Notes under the pieces: generated by a model
Told to the model about the DNA's origin: nothing
Seen by the model: the letters and a program-made list of their open reading frames with translations, nothing else
Database searches by the model: none
Shown: piece after piece, positions 42,001-49,705 of the stretch
Numbering within the stretch: the first letter of the stretch is position 1
Layout of the letters: each line of letters begins with the position of its first letter
From: Chloroflexota bacterium
GTDB lineage: Bacteria; Chloroflexota; Limnocylindria; P2-11E
Assembly: GCA_005883625.1 (NCBI GenBank)
Contig: VBDU01000048.1
Location: forward strand, 1 to 64,000
Length of the DNA stretch: 64,000 nucleotides
Direction of reading: 5' to 3'
Made by a program: the position numbers and the translations under genes

Positions 42001-43413
42001 CTGACGGCGGAACTCGACGCCCACTTGGGCCGAGCCGTCGCCGCCCGCGGTGACCACGGGCGCGGTGTTCGTCGCCCGCAGATCCCGCAGGAACGCGTCG
42101 GGACGGCTGTTGGTGTCGACGAGCGGCATGAGGTCCGTGGCTCCTGAGGCAAAGGCGACGCGCGTTCCATCGGCAGAAACGCTGGCCGCGGAGCTCGAGT
42201 TGTTCGGCGTCGTGCCCGTCACCGACACGGACGCGAGCGTGGTGCGGTCGAGCTGCAGATCACGGACGAAGATGTCCTGAGTCCCATTCGCGTCGGTCGT
42301 GTCAGGCGCGAAGTTCGTCGCGGTCGACTCGAAAGCGACGAAACGGCCGTCGCTGGAGATCGAGGGCGCGAAGCTCGACCTGTCGCCCTGCACGCCGCCC
42401 GTACCCAGCGATGCGCGCCGCGTCGACCGATCGGTGCGGTCGAAGACGAAGACGTCGTTCGTCCCATTCGTGTCGTCGGCGACGATTCCGTCGGAGAATG
42501 CGTCGTACGCGACGAAGCGGCCGTCCCCTGAGATCGACGGCGAGTGCGCGGTCGGGACGACGGCGCCGAAGCGATCTCGCGCGAGGATCTCGGCGCTCGA
42601 CGAGAACCGATCGAACGACCACACACCCGAGTTCCCCTGGAAGACGACGTACCGCCCGTCCGCGGAGATCTTGGGCTTGCGGCCGCCTCCCGCGTTCACC
42701 GACTCGGGCGGAGAGATACGGGTCGTCAGGCCTCCCCACAGATCCCGCAGGTACACATAGGAGTTCCCGAGGTTGCTCCCATTCTCGGGTGTCAGATCGT
42801 TCGCCTGTGACTCGAACACCACGTAGCGGCCGTCGCGCGAGACCGCCGGATTCTGCGGGCTGGCGTTCATCGACGGCTGCCCGGTGGGCGTCACCGAGAC
42901 GAGCGTCGTCGTGCCGGCGAGCCGGTCGCGGAGGAGGACCTCCCGGCGGAAGTCGCTGCAGCATTCGGTCTGCACGGGCACCGGCCCGACGAAAGCGACG
43001 AAGCGCCCGTCGGGTGATGCACCGAAGTTCAGGTCGGCATTGAGGAGCTCGCCCGACAGGCCAAGCGAGACCGCTGTCTGCGACCCGGTGGCGACGTCGA
43101 ATGCGATGACCGGGTTGAACACATATGGCGGGATCGATCCCCACCAGAGGACCTCGTTGCCGTCCTCGCGAATGATCGGGTTGCGCGCGCCGAAGCGGAC
43201 ATACGCACCGAAAAAGGGCTCGGACGAGACCAGAATCGTGCGACCGGGAGGGGCGACGGCGCGGACGCGAGGGATCGCCGGGACGATGGCCGCGGCCAGC
43301 CTTCCCGGGGCCGATATGTCGGACGCGGCCGAAGGGCGAGCCGGAAGGGCGCCGAGCGCCAGAACCAAACAGAGAACGAGCGCGATCGCTCGCAGCCGCC
43401 CCAACTTCCCCAC
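39094..43413 (-). CDS. Giant secreted protein: PD40 propeller, PKD domains and LCAT-type lipase
   Basis: 1439 residues with signal peptide (AIALVLCLVLALGALPARPSAA). Residues about 50-445 hold WD40-like PD40 blades (SRDGRYVVFESQANDLTPEN, SADGRYVVFQGN, SGDGRFVAYDAFSDGI, SSDGRFVAFESTATNF, SADGTRVAFASGATDL). About 446-725 are three PKD-type Ig domains with FGDGS, YGDGSP and FGDQTP turns. About 728-1110 is an alpha/beta hydrolase of the lecithin:cholesterol acyltransferase group: oxyanion region VFVPGIIGSSL, nucleophile Ser873 in AHSMG. The C-terminal 270 residues are Ig-like, ending with FTIRAADGTPFVRQIATLEI and a beta tail. GTG start; appears nearly leaderless. Probably an extracellular lipase or esterase that binds surfaces or polymers. 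Confidence 0.82.
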   Translation of the reverse strand: MGKLGRLRAIALVLCLVLALGALPARPSAASDISAPGRLAAAIVPAIPRVRAVAPPGRTILVSSEPFFGAYVRFGARNPIIREDGNEVLWWGSIPPYVFNPVIAFDVATGSQTAVSLGLSGELLNADLNFGASPDGRFVAFVGPVPVQTECCSDFRREVLLRDRLAGTTTLVSVTPTGQPSMNASPQNPAVSRDGRYVVFESQANDLTPENGSNLGNSYVYLRDLWGGLTTRISPPESVNAGGGRKPKISADGRYVVFQGNSGVWSFDRFSSSAEILARDRFGAVVPTAHSPSISGDGRFVAYDAFSDGIVADDTNGTNDVFVFDRTDRSTRRASLGTGGVQGDRSSFAPSISSDGRFVAFESTATNFAPDTTDANGTQDIFVRDLQLDRTTLASVSVTGTTPNNSSSAASVSADGTRVAFASGATDLMPLVDTNSRPDAFLRDLRATNTAPVVTAGGDGSAQVGVEFRRQVSFADPDAQTWHASATFGDGSSASFDLGTSKTFTLAHTYAALSTYNVEVVVTDSGGASGTDHFKVEVPNQTPAVNAGSDTTLFEGDRLIRTASFSDLDFGPWLVSIDYGDGSPPQQFGVDSNQSFTLDHVYEAGEFDVAVTVADSLHASATQRFHLTARNVPPTVFIEQPSAYLDTETELRGSFADPGTTETFTGTIDFGDQTPIATLTLGADRTFTIKHRYLQVGIFEAHVTITDSNHGVSPTTSVGVFVKRRPLVFVPGIIGSSLSAPTGADIQIPNGHGGMVRTAGYTGEVWPHVVSWDPTSTEDFFDILKFTTDGLPYYPDIIATGLLDAGGLPVDGTYFRLEPILRAAGYRPEDYRIFPYDWRYSAARASNVQRLDGVIEELMSSTGADSIDIVAHSMGTLLARAYLLTGAERSKVAHAVLLGSLQLGTPDAMAAAAIGDCLPPSPCLLQPSEVQDVLHTLPGAIEFVPSQQYWAEFKGEDPDHAIPFVDLQRRRPAGYFGQRDFLRSHDVSDPVLTAAERFHDADRSWLYAIGSTRVTFEMGIGFCTTGQVVEYSTESANGLPATGVRRIPVEGDGRVVRHANGSAADSRVIFVDGAGHANALIQDLGLGVALEVLHDRAPASSTATHPCGQIQIHSPADVVVSDSAGRRTGSDGHVFFNDSRAASYGRFGEMKYVDLNTPGSYTAEVFGTGLGETSVDVTWTSASALVTLAIYPRVPTTPASRGTFSVNTSANAAGELLWDTDGDGIVDLRIAPRVLSGAAARDLTPPVVTPDPQLDGRTVIGGLRLTWAATDPESGVVSTAAWIDPGNSLARRFGISSLVEFTAGTHSVEFVAEDGAGLASFETRTVTALGLEWTEPLGSGGFEGNAGRSIPVKFTIRAADGTPFVRQIATLEIRDTTGRTVVGPIGSGTNPSNGIAVVGNDMYHAGVPTTGLAPGTYELVLRFDASDVTGEVHRTLTLH

Positions 43414-43421
43414 GCCTGCCC

Positions 43422-43450
43422 GGTATAGGGCCGAGCAAGCGCCCGGTCAA
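43422..43450 (-). promoter_or_regulatory. Sigma-70-like promoter TTGACC-N17-TATACC for the giant lipase gene
   Basis: On the minus strand TTGACC (43450-43445) and TATACC (43427-43422) are separated by exactly 17 bases. The predicted start of transcription is about two bases before the GTG at 43413, so the message would have almost no leader. Confidence 0.6.
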
Positions 43451-43592
43451 TCGGCCGCAACCGACGTCGTAGGACCGGCTGCCATGGAAGCACTCATGTG
43501 TGCAGATGAGGCGCAGTCATGTCCGCTACCGCCCACACGCAGCGGCGTAGTGGAGCGCACCAGCGAGAGCGCAACATGCGAGTTTCGCCTAG

Positions 43593-44150
43593 ATTTACCG
43601 CATCTCCACGAAGACCGTTGCTGGTGGCGACTGGCTGACGCTCGGCGAGGCGAGCCGCCTTCTGGGCGTCGATCCCGACACCCTCCGCCGCTGGGCTGAC
43701 AACGGCAAGATCGACGTCTTCACCACGCCCGGCGGCCACCGCCGGTTCCTGCGGGCGTCGATCGACGCGATGCTTCCCCGCCCGCGCCAGGCGCGGCGCC
43801 AGTCGCTCACGGCGCTGGACTCGCTCCGCTGGTTCCGCGAACGCGGGATGCGCATGAGCGAGCTGCTCCTCGGCCACCTCGACACGACGCGCCGCGCGGG
43901 ACGTGATCAGCTCATCGAGCAGGCCTCACTCCTCGGCCGCGAGTACGGCGTCGAGGCGAAGCGACGCGGGCTCTCGCTCGGCGAGGCGACGCAGGCGTTC
44001 CTCTTCTTCCGCGCGCGCTTCATGGCGGAGATCGCGCAGGTCGCGCGGCGGCGCGCGCTCGCGTCCGAGCAGGCCTCGCTCCTCTTCGAGGAGGCCGACC
44101 GCGCGCTCGACCGGGTGATCCTCGCGCTCATCCAGGGGCACCAGGCCTGA
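43593..44150 (+). CDS. MerR/excisionase-type helix-turn-helix regulator, start codon unclear
   Basis: The open frame from 43593 reads DWLTLGEASRLLGVDPDTLRRWADNGKIDVFTTPGGHRRF, a complete DNA-binding helix-turn-helix with wing. It is followed by a helical domain (RDQLIEQASLLGREYGVEAKRRGLSLGEATQAFLFFRARFM), a likely sensor or dimer module. The first ATG in frame (43770) lies after the HTH, and there is no ATG, GTG or TTG between the upstream stop (43590) and the HTH. Candidates are ATT 43593, ATC 43602 and CTG 43635. An upstream frameshift or sequence error is also possible. It overlaps the M20 gene by one base and may regulate it. Confidence 0.6.
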   Translation: MYRISTKTVAGGDWLTLGEASRLLGVDPDTLRRWADNGKIDVFTTPGGHRRFLRASIDAMLPRPRQARRQSLTALDSLRWFRERGMRMSELLLGHLDTTRRAGRDQLIEQASLLGREYGVEAKRRGLSLGEATQAFLFFRARFMAEIAQVARRRALASEQASLLFEEADRALDRVILALIQGHQA

Positions 44151-45367
44151 TGTCGATCGATACCAAGGCACTGGGCGCACGGGCGGTGAACGCGATCGAC
44201 GACCGCAGGGACGCGCTCTTCACGCTCTCGCGCGCGATCCATGCGAAGCCGGAGATCGCGTTCCAGGAGCGCGAGGCGGTCCTGCGGCTCACGGAGTTCC
44301 TCGAGAGCGCCGGCTTCGCGGTCGAGCGCGGCTACCGCGGGGTCGAGACGAGCTACCGCGGTGACGCGCGGGGCCGTGGTCCCGGACCGACCGTCGCGAT
44401 CCTCGCCGAGTACGACGCGCTCCCAGAGCTCGGCCACGGCTGCGGGCACAACCTCATTGCCATGATCGGGACGGCCGCCGCCGTCGGCGTCCAATCGGTC
44501 CTCGATTCGCTCCCGGGCACGCTCGCCGCGATCGGCACGCCCGCGGAGGAGGGCGGCGGCGGGAAGGTCGCGCTCCTGCGTGCCGGCGGGTTCGACGGCG
44601 TCGACACCGCGATGATGATCCACCCCACCTCGGGGCGGTCGCTCGCGGGCAGACATTCGCTCGCCTCGAACCGCGTGATGGTCGAATTCCGCGGCAGGGC
44701 CGCGCACGCCGCGTCGCAGCCGGACCAGGGCATCAACGCGCTCGACGGGATCCTGCAGCTCTTCAACAACGTGAACGCGATGCGGCAACAGCTCCGCCCC
44801 GATGCGCGGGTGCACGGGATCATTACGAACGGCGGAAGCGCCGCGAACGTGATCCCGGACTACGCGGCGGCGCGTTTCTCCGTACGAGCGCTCGATCGCC
44901 GCTATCAGCAGGAGGTCCTGCGCCGCTTTATCGCGTGCGCCGAGGGCGCCGCGAAGGCCACCGGCACGGAGCTCGCGCTCACGGTCAACGAGAACGCGGG
45001 CTACGAGAACATGGTCTTCTCCACGCCGATCGCGGAGCGCTGGACGCACCACATGAAGGCGCTCGGTCAGCAGGTCTTCGAGGCGCGCGACGAAGAGCGC
45101 GTCGGCTCGACGGACATGGGGAACGTCATGCAGGTCATGCCGGCGATCCATCCGTACATCGCGGTCTCGCAGGAGACGATCCCCGGCCACTCGATCGCGT
45201 TCCGCGACCATGTGGTCACGCCCGAGGCGCTCGATGCCGCGCTCGTGGCGGCGAAGGCGCTCGCCCTCACCGCGATCGACGTCCTCGCCGACCCGCGCGT
45301 GCTCGAGCGGGCGCGACGCGAGTTCGAGGAGCGTCGCGCGCGCGGGGTCGTGAAGGGGCGTCAATAG
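44150..45367 (+). CDS. M20-family amidohydrolase (AbgB/IAA-amino acid hydrolase-like)
   Basis: Metal-dependent amidase. Motifs: PTVAILAEYDALPELGHGCGHNLIAMIG (Asp and His-x-Cys-x-His metal ligands), IGTPAEEGGGGKVALL (catalytic Glu-Glu) and the dimerisation segment VEFRGRAAHAASQPDQGINALDG. Late ETIPGHSIAFRD carries a metal His. 405 aa. It releases an amino acid from an N-acyl or p-aminobenzoyl conjugate. The ATG overlaps the regulator stop by one base, and the MFS transporter gene follows with a 4-base overlap, so this looks like a small regulated uptake-and-hydrolysis operon. Confidence 0.88.
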   Translation: MSIDTKALGARAVNAIDDRRDALFTLSRAIHAKPEIAFQEREAVLRLTEFLESAGFAVERGYRGVETSYRGDARGRGPGPTVAILAEYDALPELGHGCGHNLIAMIGTAAAVGVQSVLDSLPGTLAAIGTPAEEGGGGKVALLRAGGFDGVDTAMMIHPTSGRSLAGRHSLASNRVMVEFRGRAAHAASQPDQGINALDGILQLFNNVNAMRQQLRPDARVHGIITNGGSAANVIPDYAAARFSVRALDRRYQQEVLRRFIACAEGAAKATGTELALTVNENAGYENMVFSTPIAERWTHHMKALGQQVFEARDEERVGSTDMGNVMQVMPAIHPYIAVSQETIPGHSIAFRDHVVTPEALDAALVAAKALALTAIDVLADPRVLERARREFEERRARGVVKGRQ

Positions 45368-46527
45368 CCGCGCTCTCCCGCGACGTCTGGCTGCTCACGG
45401 GCGCGCAGGTCCTCTGGGGTATCGGTTTCGGCCTGCTCGCGCCGATCCAGCCGCTCTTCCTGCGCGAGATCGGCGCGACCCCGCAGGACATCGGTGTGGT
45501 CTTCGGCGTCGGCAACCTCTTCGCGGTGCTGTGCTTCCTGCCGGTCGGCTATCTCGCGGACCGCATCGGTCGTAAGCCGCTCCTCGTCGGGACCTGGCTC
45601 GCGTCGACCGTCGGCGCCGCCGCGTTCATTCCGCTCCAGGAGTGGCACGGCGCGTTCGTCGGCTCCGCCCTCTACTGGTCCGGGAGCGCGGCGGTGCCGG
45701 TCCTCTCGGCGCAGCTTGCCACGACCACGCCGCGCGGCGCGCTCGGCCGCGCGCTCGGGCTCGTCTTCGGCGCGTACTTCTTCGGGAACATCCTCGGGTC
45801 GCCGCTCGCGGGTCCGATCGCGGCCACGATCGGTCTGCGCGGGACGATCGCCCTCGCCGTCGGCGCGTTCGCGCTTTCGGCGGCGCTCGTCTTCGGCATC
45901 ACCGCCTCGGCGCCCATCCGCGAGCGCGCCCGCTTCCAGGTGTCGCGCACGTACTGGACGCTCCTGTTCATCACGCCGTTCGCGTCGGTGCTCTCGATCG
46001 TCTCGATCGCGCTCTTTCCGGTCTACCTCCGCGACGTCGCGGCGATCCCACTCGAGCGCATCGGCATCTATCCCGGCCTCGTGTCGCTCGGCGCGGCGGT
46101 GCTCGCCGCCGGGAACGGACGGTTCGCCGACGAATTCGGTCCCGTGCCCGCGCTCATCGGCGGGGCCGGCGTCCTCACCGCCGGCGCGGGGCTCATCGCG
46201 CTCTCCGGACGCAGCGAGCCGCTCATCGTCGTCGCCGCCCTCTTGCTCGGCGCGACGCAGGCTGCGAACCCGGTGCTCGCCGCCGTCGTCGAGCGGATCC
46301 TGCCGCCCACGCGCCTCGCGCTGGGCTACGCGAGCTATCAGCTCGCGTTCGCGGTGGGGTTCGGCAGCGGCGGCACGCTCGCGGGCTTCCTCTACGAGGC
46401 CGATCCGCTGCTGCCGTTCCTCGTGACGGTCGCACTCGCGCTCCCGGTCGCCGCGCTCGTCGCCATAGTCATCGTGCGCATCGCACCGGTCGCGGGGCTA
46501 CCACCCCCGCGTACGCTCCAGGGATGA
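45364..46527 (+). CDS. MFS transporter with apparent ATA start
   Basis: About 387 residues and twelve hydrophobic segments. The N-terminus LSRDVWLLTGAQVLWGIGFGLLAPIQPLFLREIGATPQDIGVVFG is followed by the motif-A loop GYLADRIGRKPLLVGTWL. No ATG, GTG or TTG exists where the protein must begin. The frame passes through ATA at 45364, preceded by AAGGGG at a good distance and overlapping the upstream TAG as ATAG. The first canonical start (GTG near 45496) would delete the first helix. Coupled to the M20 gene; the substrate may be the conjugate that the amidohydrolase cleaves. Confidence 0.8.
   Translation: MAALSRDVWLLTGAQVLWGIGFGLLAPIQPLFLREIGATPQDIGVVFGVGNLFAVLCFLPVGYLADRIGRKPLLVGTWLASTVGAAAFIPLQEWHGAFVGSALYWSGSAAVPVLSAQLATTTPRGALGRALGLVFGAYFFGNILGSPLAGPIAATIGLRGTIALAVGAFALSAALVFGITASAPIRERARFQVSRTYWTLLFITPFASVLSIVSIALFPVYLRDVAAIPLERIGIYPGLVSLGAAVLAAGNGRFADEFGPVPALIGGAGVLTAGAGLIALSGRSEPLIVVAALLLGATQAANPVLAAVVERILPPTRLALGYASYQLAFAVGFGSGGTLAGFLYEADPLLPFLVTVALALPVAALVAIVIVRIAPVAGLPPPRTLQG
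46512..46517 (+). promoter_or_regulatory. Leaderless -10 element (TACGCT) for the DinB-like gene
   Basis: TACGCT lies inside the 3' end of the MFS gene and is followed by six bases and the ATG at 46524. Confidence 0.35.
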
Positions 46528-47036
46528 CCGTATCGGCCGGCGTCGCCGACCTCGACGCGGCGCGGGACGAGTTCGTCGGCGCGTACGAGGACGTTCCGGA
46601 CCCCGCGCTCGCCTGGCTGAAGCCGGGCGACGACTATGCGCTCGGCGGCATCGTCATCCACGTCCAGAACTCAGCGGACGAGTACACCGCCACCCTGCAG
46701 CGCCTCGTGGACGCAGGGTTTCGCGACACCGACTATCCGCCCGAGGACCCCGCGAAGCTCGAGCGCGTCCTCGCGCGGGCGCGCGCCGGGATCGGCATGG
46801 GCGAGCGCGCGACCGGGTTCATGGACCTCGCGCGATCGCACGACCGCCTCGCGAGGCTCGCGCGCGGCGTGCCGGAGTTCGCCTTCGATCGGCTCGTAGC
46901 CGTCACCTATCCCAGCGGCGACGCGCCGTATCCGACGAGCGCGCGACTCATCGTCGAATGGATGGCGGCGCATTACCGGGAGCACGTCCCGCAAGTGCGC
47001 GACCTTCTCGCGGCGTGGAGGGCGCAGCGGGGTTAA
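46524..47036 (+). CDS. DinB-like four-helix protein
   Basis: 170 residues: VSAGVADLDAARDEFVGAYEDVPDPALAWLKPGDDYALGGIVIHVQNSADEY, then a middle helix with GMGERATGFMDLARSHDRLARLAR and the C-terminal SARLIVEWMAAHYREHVPQVRDLLAAW. The His residues in IVIHVQN and HYREHV fit the metal triad of the DinB/YfiT superfamily of metal-dependent thiol transferases and related hydrolases. Assignment is by pattern only. The ATG overlaps the MFS stop by four bases. Confidence 0.65.
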   Translation: MTVSAGVADLDAARDEFVGAYEDVPDPALAWLKPGDDYALGGIVIHVQNSADEYTATLQRLVDAGFRDTDYPPEDPAKLERVLARARAGIGMGERATGFMDLARSHDRLARLARGVPEFAFDRLVAVTYPSGDAPYPTSARLIVEWMAAHYREHVPQVRDLLAAWRAQRG

Positions 47037-47094
47037 GAGCGGGCGCGCCAACGCGAACCTAGAATCGCATCGCTCGACACAGCGGGGGAGACCA

Positions 47095-48738
47095 ATGGCC
47101 ATCGCCGAGAAGAAGGACCTGTACACGTTCCCGGGGCCGCCCGACGCCGTGTCGCCGGAGTGGCCGGGAACGCCGATCGGCGCGAAGAATACGGTCACGC
47201 GCACGAAGGGCCGCACGGCGGTCCACGACAAGACCGTCGACCGCAAGCCCGGCCTCTTCCGGCGCCTCGTCGCGAACGCCGTCGAGAGCATCGCGAGCTC
47301 CGGTCAGCGCACGTACGCGCACGACGTCGTCATCCACGGGCTGCGGGTGCGCGCGATCACGAACAGCGAGCACCTCATCGGCTACTGGAAGGACAACTGG
47401 TATGGCGTCGACGAGTGGCTGCGCATCACCGGGAAGCGTGCGGCCGAGACGCCGGACGTCCTCGTCATCGCGCTCGGCCGCGTGCCGACCGAGGCCGAGG
47501 CCGCGTACTACTCGCGGCAGAACGACACGGTCATCTTCTTCAACACGAGCTACTACGGCCAGCTCAAGAGCTGGGTCCTGGGCGCGGTCGGCCGCAAGCT
47601 CGCCGTGGAATACGGGGTCCACTCGATCCACGGCGCCGTCGTGACAAAGGACGGCAAGGGCATCCTGTACATCGCGCCGACGGGGACCGGCAAGTCCACG
47701 TCGACGTACGGCGTCATGGAGTTCCCGAACACGCGCTTCCACTCCGACGACTGGGTCTACGTGCGGTACGCGTACAGGACGAAGGACGGCAAGACGGTCT
47801 CGCCCCTGCGCATCCTCGACGGCGGCGAGGAGGTCGCGAAGGGCTACCAGACCTACCGCTGGCTCGAAGAGCACCGCTCGAGCGACGCGACGGTCGTGGG
47901 CCGCGGCCTCGACGACCGGGAGGTCACCGCGAGCGCAAAGGACCTCGACGTCGACCACCCCGAGGCCTACGCGTACACGAGCGAGAAGGTCTTCTACCTC
48001 CGCTCGAACCTCGTCGAGAATTTCCCGCAGGCCGCCTTCGACATGATCCGCTCGCGGCTCGAGAACGCTCCCGACGTCACGCCCGAGTTCATGGCCGAGC
48101 ACAAGGCGACGATCGACGCGATCCAGGCCAAGCTCCAGGGCAAGCCGCCATTCGATCGGATGGACGAGGCCACGCTCCGCACGACCATCGCGCGCTTCTT
48201 CGCCTTCGACAACACGCGGGCCATGCTCGATATCACGACGGTGTTCCCGAAGGAGCGCGTCTTCACGAACCCGATGGAGCCGGCACGGATCAACGCCGTG
48301 CTCCTCATCAAGCGCAACTTCGACGAGGACGTCGTCGTCGAACGTCTCCCCATCGACAAGTTCATGGCCCGTCTCCTCATCGGCCTCACGCCGGCCGGGA
48401 CGAAGGAGATCGTCTACAACAGCTACCGCGCCGTGGACGACAAGAGCGAGCGCGCCTGGATCGACACGATCGAGGCGAAGGGCGTGGACCGCATGTGGTC
48501 CGAATACGAGAAGGCGAAGGACAAGCCCGAGACGCTCCACGAAGAGATGGAGATGTTCCGGATGCTCTACAGCTCCGCCGCGGCCTACGACCTGAACACG
48601 ACGCTCCAGAAGGACAAGGCCATCACGTCGAAGATGGAAGCCGTCAGCAAGACGATGCGGATCATCGTGAAAGCGCTCGAGAACACGAAGAGCGACTTCC
48701 GCTACGACATCGGGAGCTACCGCAAGCTCGTCGAGTAG
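47095..48738 (+). CDS. P-loop kinase related to HPr kinase/PEP carboxykinase, unknown role
   Basis: 547 residues. The central domain has a Walker A loop IAPTGTGKSTSTYGVME (residues 195-211) preceded by YGVHSIHGAVVTKDGKG, and FHSDDWVYVRYAYR, an Asp-Asp acidic motif at the distance found in HPr kinase and PEP carboxykinase folds. The N-terminal 150 residues (GLRVRAITNSEHLIGYWKDNWYGVDEW) and the long helical C-terminus have no match I recognise. It is not a canonical PEP carboxykinase: the substrate-binding Arg and HGGL-type motifs are not seen. Ribosome site GGGGGAG before the ATG. It stands directly upstream of two stand-alone Clp_N genes, so a protein-phosphorylating role tied to Clp is a testable idea. 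Confidence 0.7.
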   Translation: MAIAEKKDLYTFPGPPDAVSPEWPGTPIGAKNTVTRTKGRTAVHDKTVDRKPGLFRRLVANAVESIASSGQRTYAHDVVIHGLRVRAITNSEHLIGYWKDNWYGVDEWLRITGKRAAETPDVLVIALGRVPTEAEAAYYSRQNDTVIFFNTSYYGQLKSWVLGAVGRKLAVEYGVHSIHGAVVTKDGKGILYIAPTGTGKSTSTYGVMEFPNTRFHSDDWVYVRYAYRTKDGKTVSPLRILDGGEEVAKGYQTYRWLEEHRSSDATVVGRGLDDREVTASAKDLDVDHPEAYAYTSEKVFYLRSNLVENFPQAAFDMIRSRLENAPDVTPEFMAEHKATIDAIQAKLQGKPPFDRMDEATLRTTIARFFAFDNTRAMLDITTVFPKERVFTNPMEPARINAVLLIKRNFDEDVVVERLPIDKFMARLLIGLTPAGTKEIVYNSYRAVDDKSERAWIDTIEAKGVDRMWSEYEKAKDKPETLHEEMEMFRMLYSSAAAYDLNTTLQKDKAITSKMEAVSKTMRIIVKALENTKSDFRYDIGSYRKLVE

Positions 48739-48763
48739 TGGGTTCCCCCGCTGAGGTGCGCCG

Positions 48764-49705
48764 ATAGGTCCGTTCGATCGCTTCAACGACCGGGCAAAGC
48801 GCGTCCTGGCGCTCGCGCAGGACGAGGCGATCCGCTTCAACCACAACTACATCGGGACCGAGCACCTGCTGCTCGGGCTCGTGCGTGAGGGCGAAGGCGT
48901 CGCGGCCCGCGCGCTCGACTCGCTCGGGGTAGAGCTCAGCAAGGTGCGCACCGCGGTGGAATTCACCATCGGTCGCGGCAAGGCGACGACCTCGCCGAGC
49001 GAGATCACGCTCTCGCCGCGCACGAAGAAGGTCATCGAGCTCGCGATCGACGAGGCGCGCAAGCTCGGCCACAGCCACGTCGGCACCGAGCATCTTCTGC
49101 TCGGTCTCGTCCGCGAAGGCGAGGGCATCGCCTCGGGCGTCCTCGAATCGCTCGGCGTCACGCTCGAGAAGATCCGCCACCAGGTGATCGCCACGCTCGG
49201 GCAGCATCCGCCGGAGAGGGCGGCCGCCGGGGCGCACGCCGGAGGGCCCTTCACCACGTTCGGGGCCGGCGGACCGATCGACCGTCTCGACGGCGACGCG
49301 AACCGAGCGCTGGCGCGCGCCTTCTGGGAGGCCGGGCGGGCCAACCAGGACGAGATCCGCACCGAGCATCTCCTCCTCGCCCTCGTTCGCAGCGACTCCG
49401 CGTGGCTGAGGCGCGCATGGACGGACCTCGCGATCGACCTCGAGGCCCTCGCCACCAAGCTCGCGGCCGCCGCGCCCCCGCGGGAGGGCCCGCCGCCGGC
49501 GAGCCTGAGCCTGGGGACCGAGCTCGGCGCGCTCATCGGACGCGCCCTCACGCGCGCGGCGGAGCGGAACAGCGCGCTCGCGCGACCCGAGCACCTCCTG
49601 CTCGCGATCGTCGACGAGCCGGAGAGCGCCGCCGCGAAGCTGCTCGCCTCGCTCGGCGCGACCCGCGAGCGCGTGCGCGAGATCGTCGACAGGAAGGCGC
49701 GATGA
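48764..49705 (+). CDS. Stand-alone double Clp_N domain protein, apparent ATA start
   Basis: Two ClpC-type N-domains without an ATPase. Half-repeats: FDRFNDRAKRVLALAQDEAIRFNHNYIGTEHLLLGLVREGEG; LSPRTKKVIELAIDEARKLGHSHVGTEHLLLGLVREGEG; then two diverged copies with IRTEHLLLALVRSD and ARPEHLLLAIVDEP. The (G)TEH glutamate that docks phosphoarginine in Bacillus ClpC is kept in all four. The N-terminus demands a start near FDRFNDRAKRV; only ATA at 48764 is available, preceded by GAGGTG, while the first canonical start is GTG 48881 inside the first domain. Resembles orphan ClpC2-like adaptor or decoy proteins. About 313 aa. Confidence 0.8.
   Translation: MGPFDRFNDRAKRVLALAQDEAIRFNHNYIGTEHLLLGLVREGEGVAARALDSLGVELSKVRTAVEFTIGRGKATTSPSEITLSPRTKKVIELAIDEARKLGHSHVGTEHLLLGLVREGEGIASGVLESLGVTLEKIRHQVIATLGQHPPERAAAGAHAGGPFTTFGAGGPIDRLDGDANRALARAFWEAGRANQDEIRTEHLLLALVRSDSAWLRRAWTDLAIDLEALATKLAAAAPPREGPPPASLSLGTELGALIGRALTRAAERNSALARPEHLLLAIVDEPESAAAKLLASLGATRERVREIVDRKAR

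Noticed and set aside
39094..43413. Several 150-380-codon frames inside the giant lipase gene on both strands
   Set aside because: They are Arg/Pro-rich off-frame readings, while the 1439-codon frame has a signal peptide and ordered domains.
47033..47065. TTAAGA ... TAGAAT as a promoter for the P-loop kinase gene
   Set aside because: The spacing is 21 bases and the -35 match is weak. TAGAAT could still be a -10, but I cannot support the pair.
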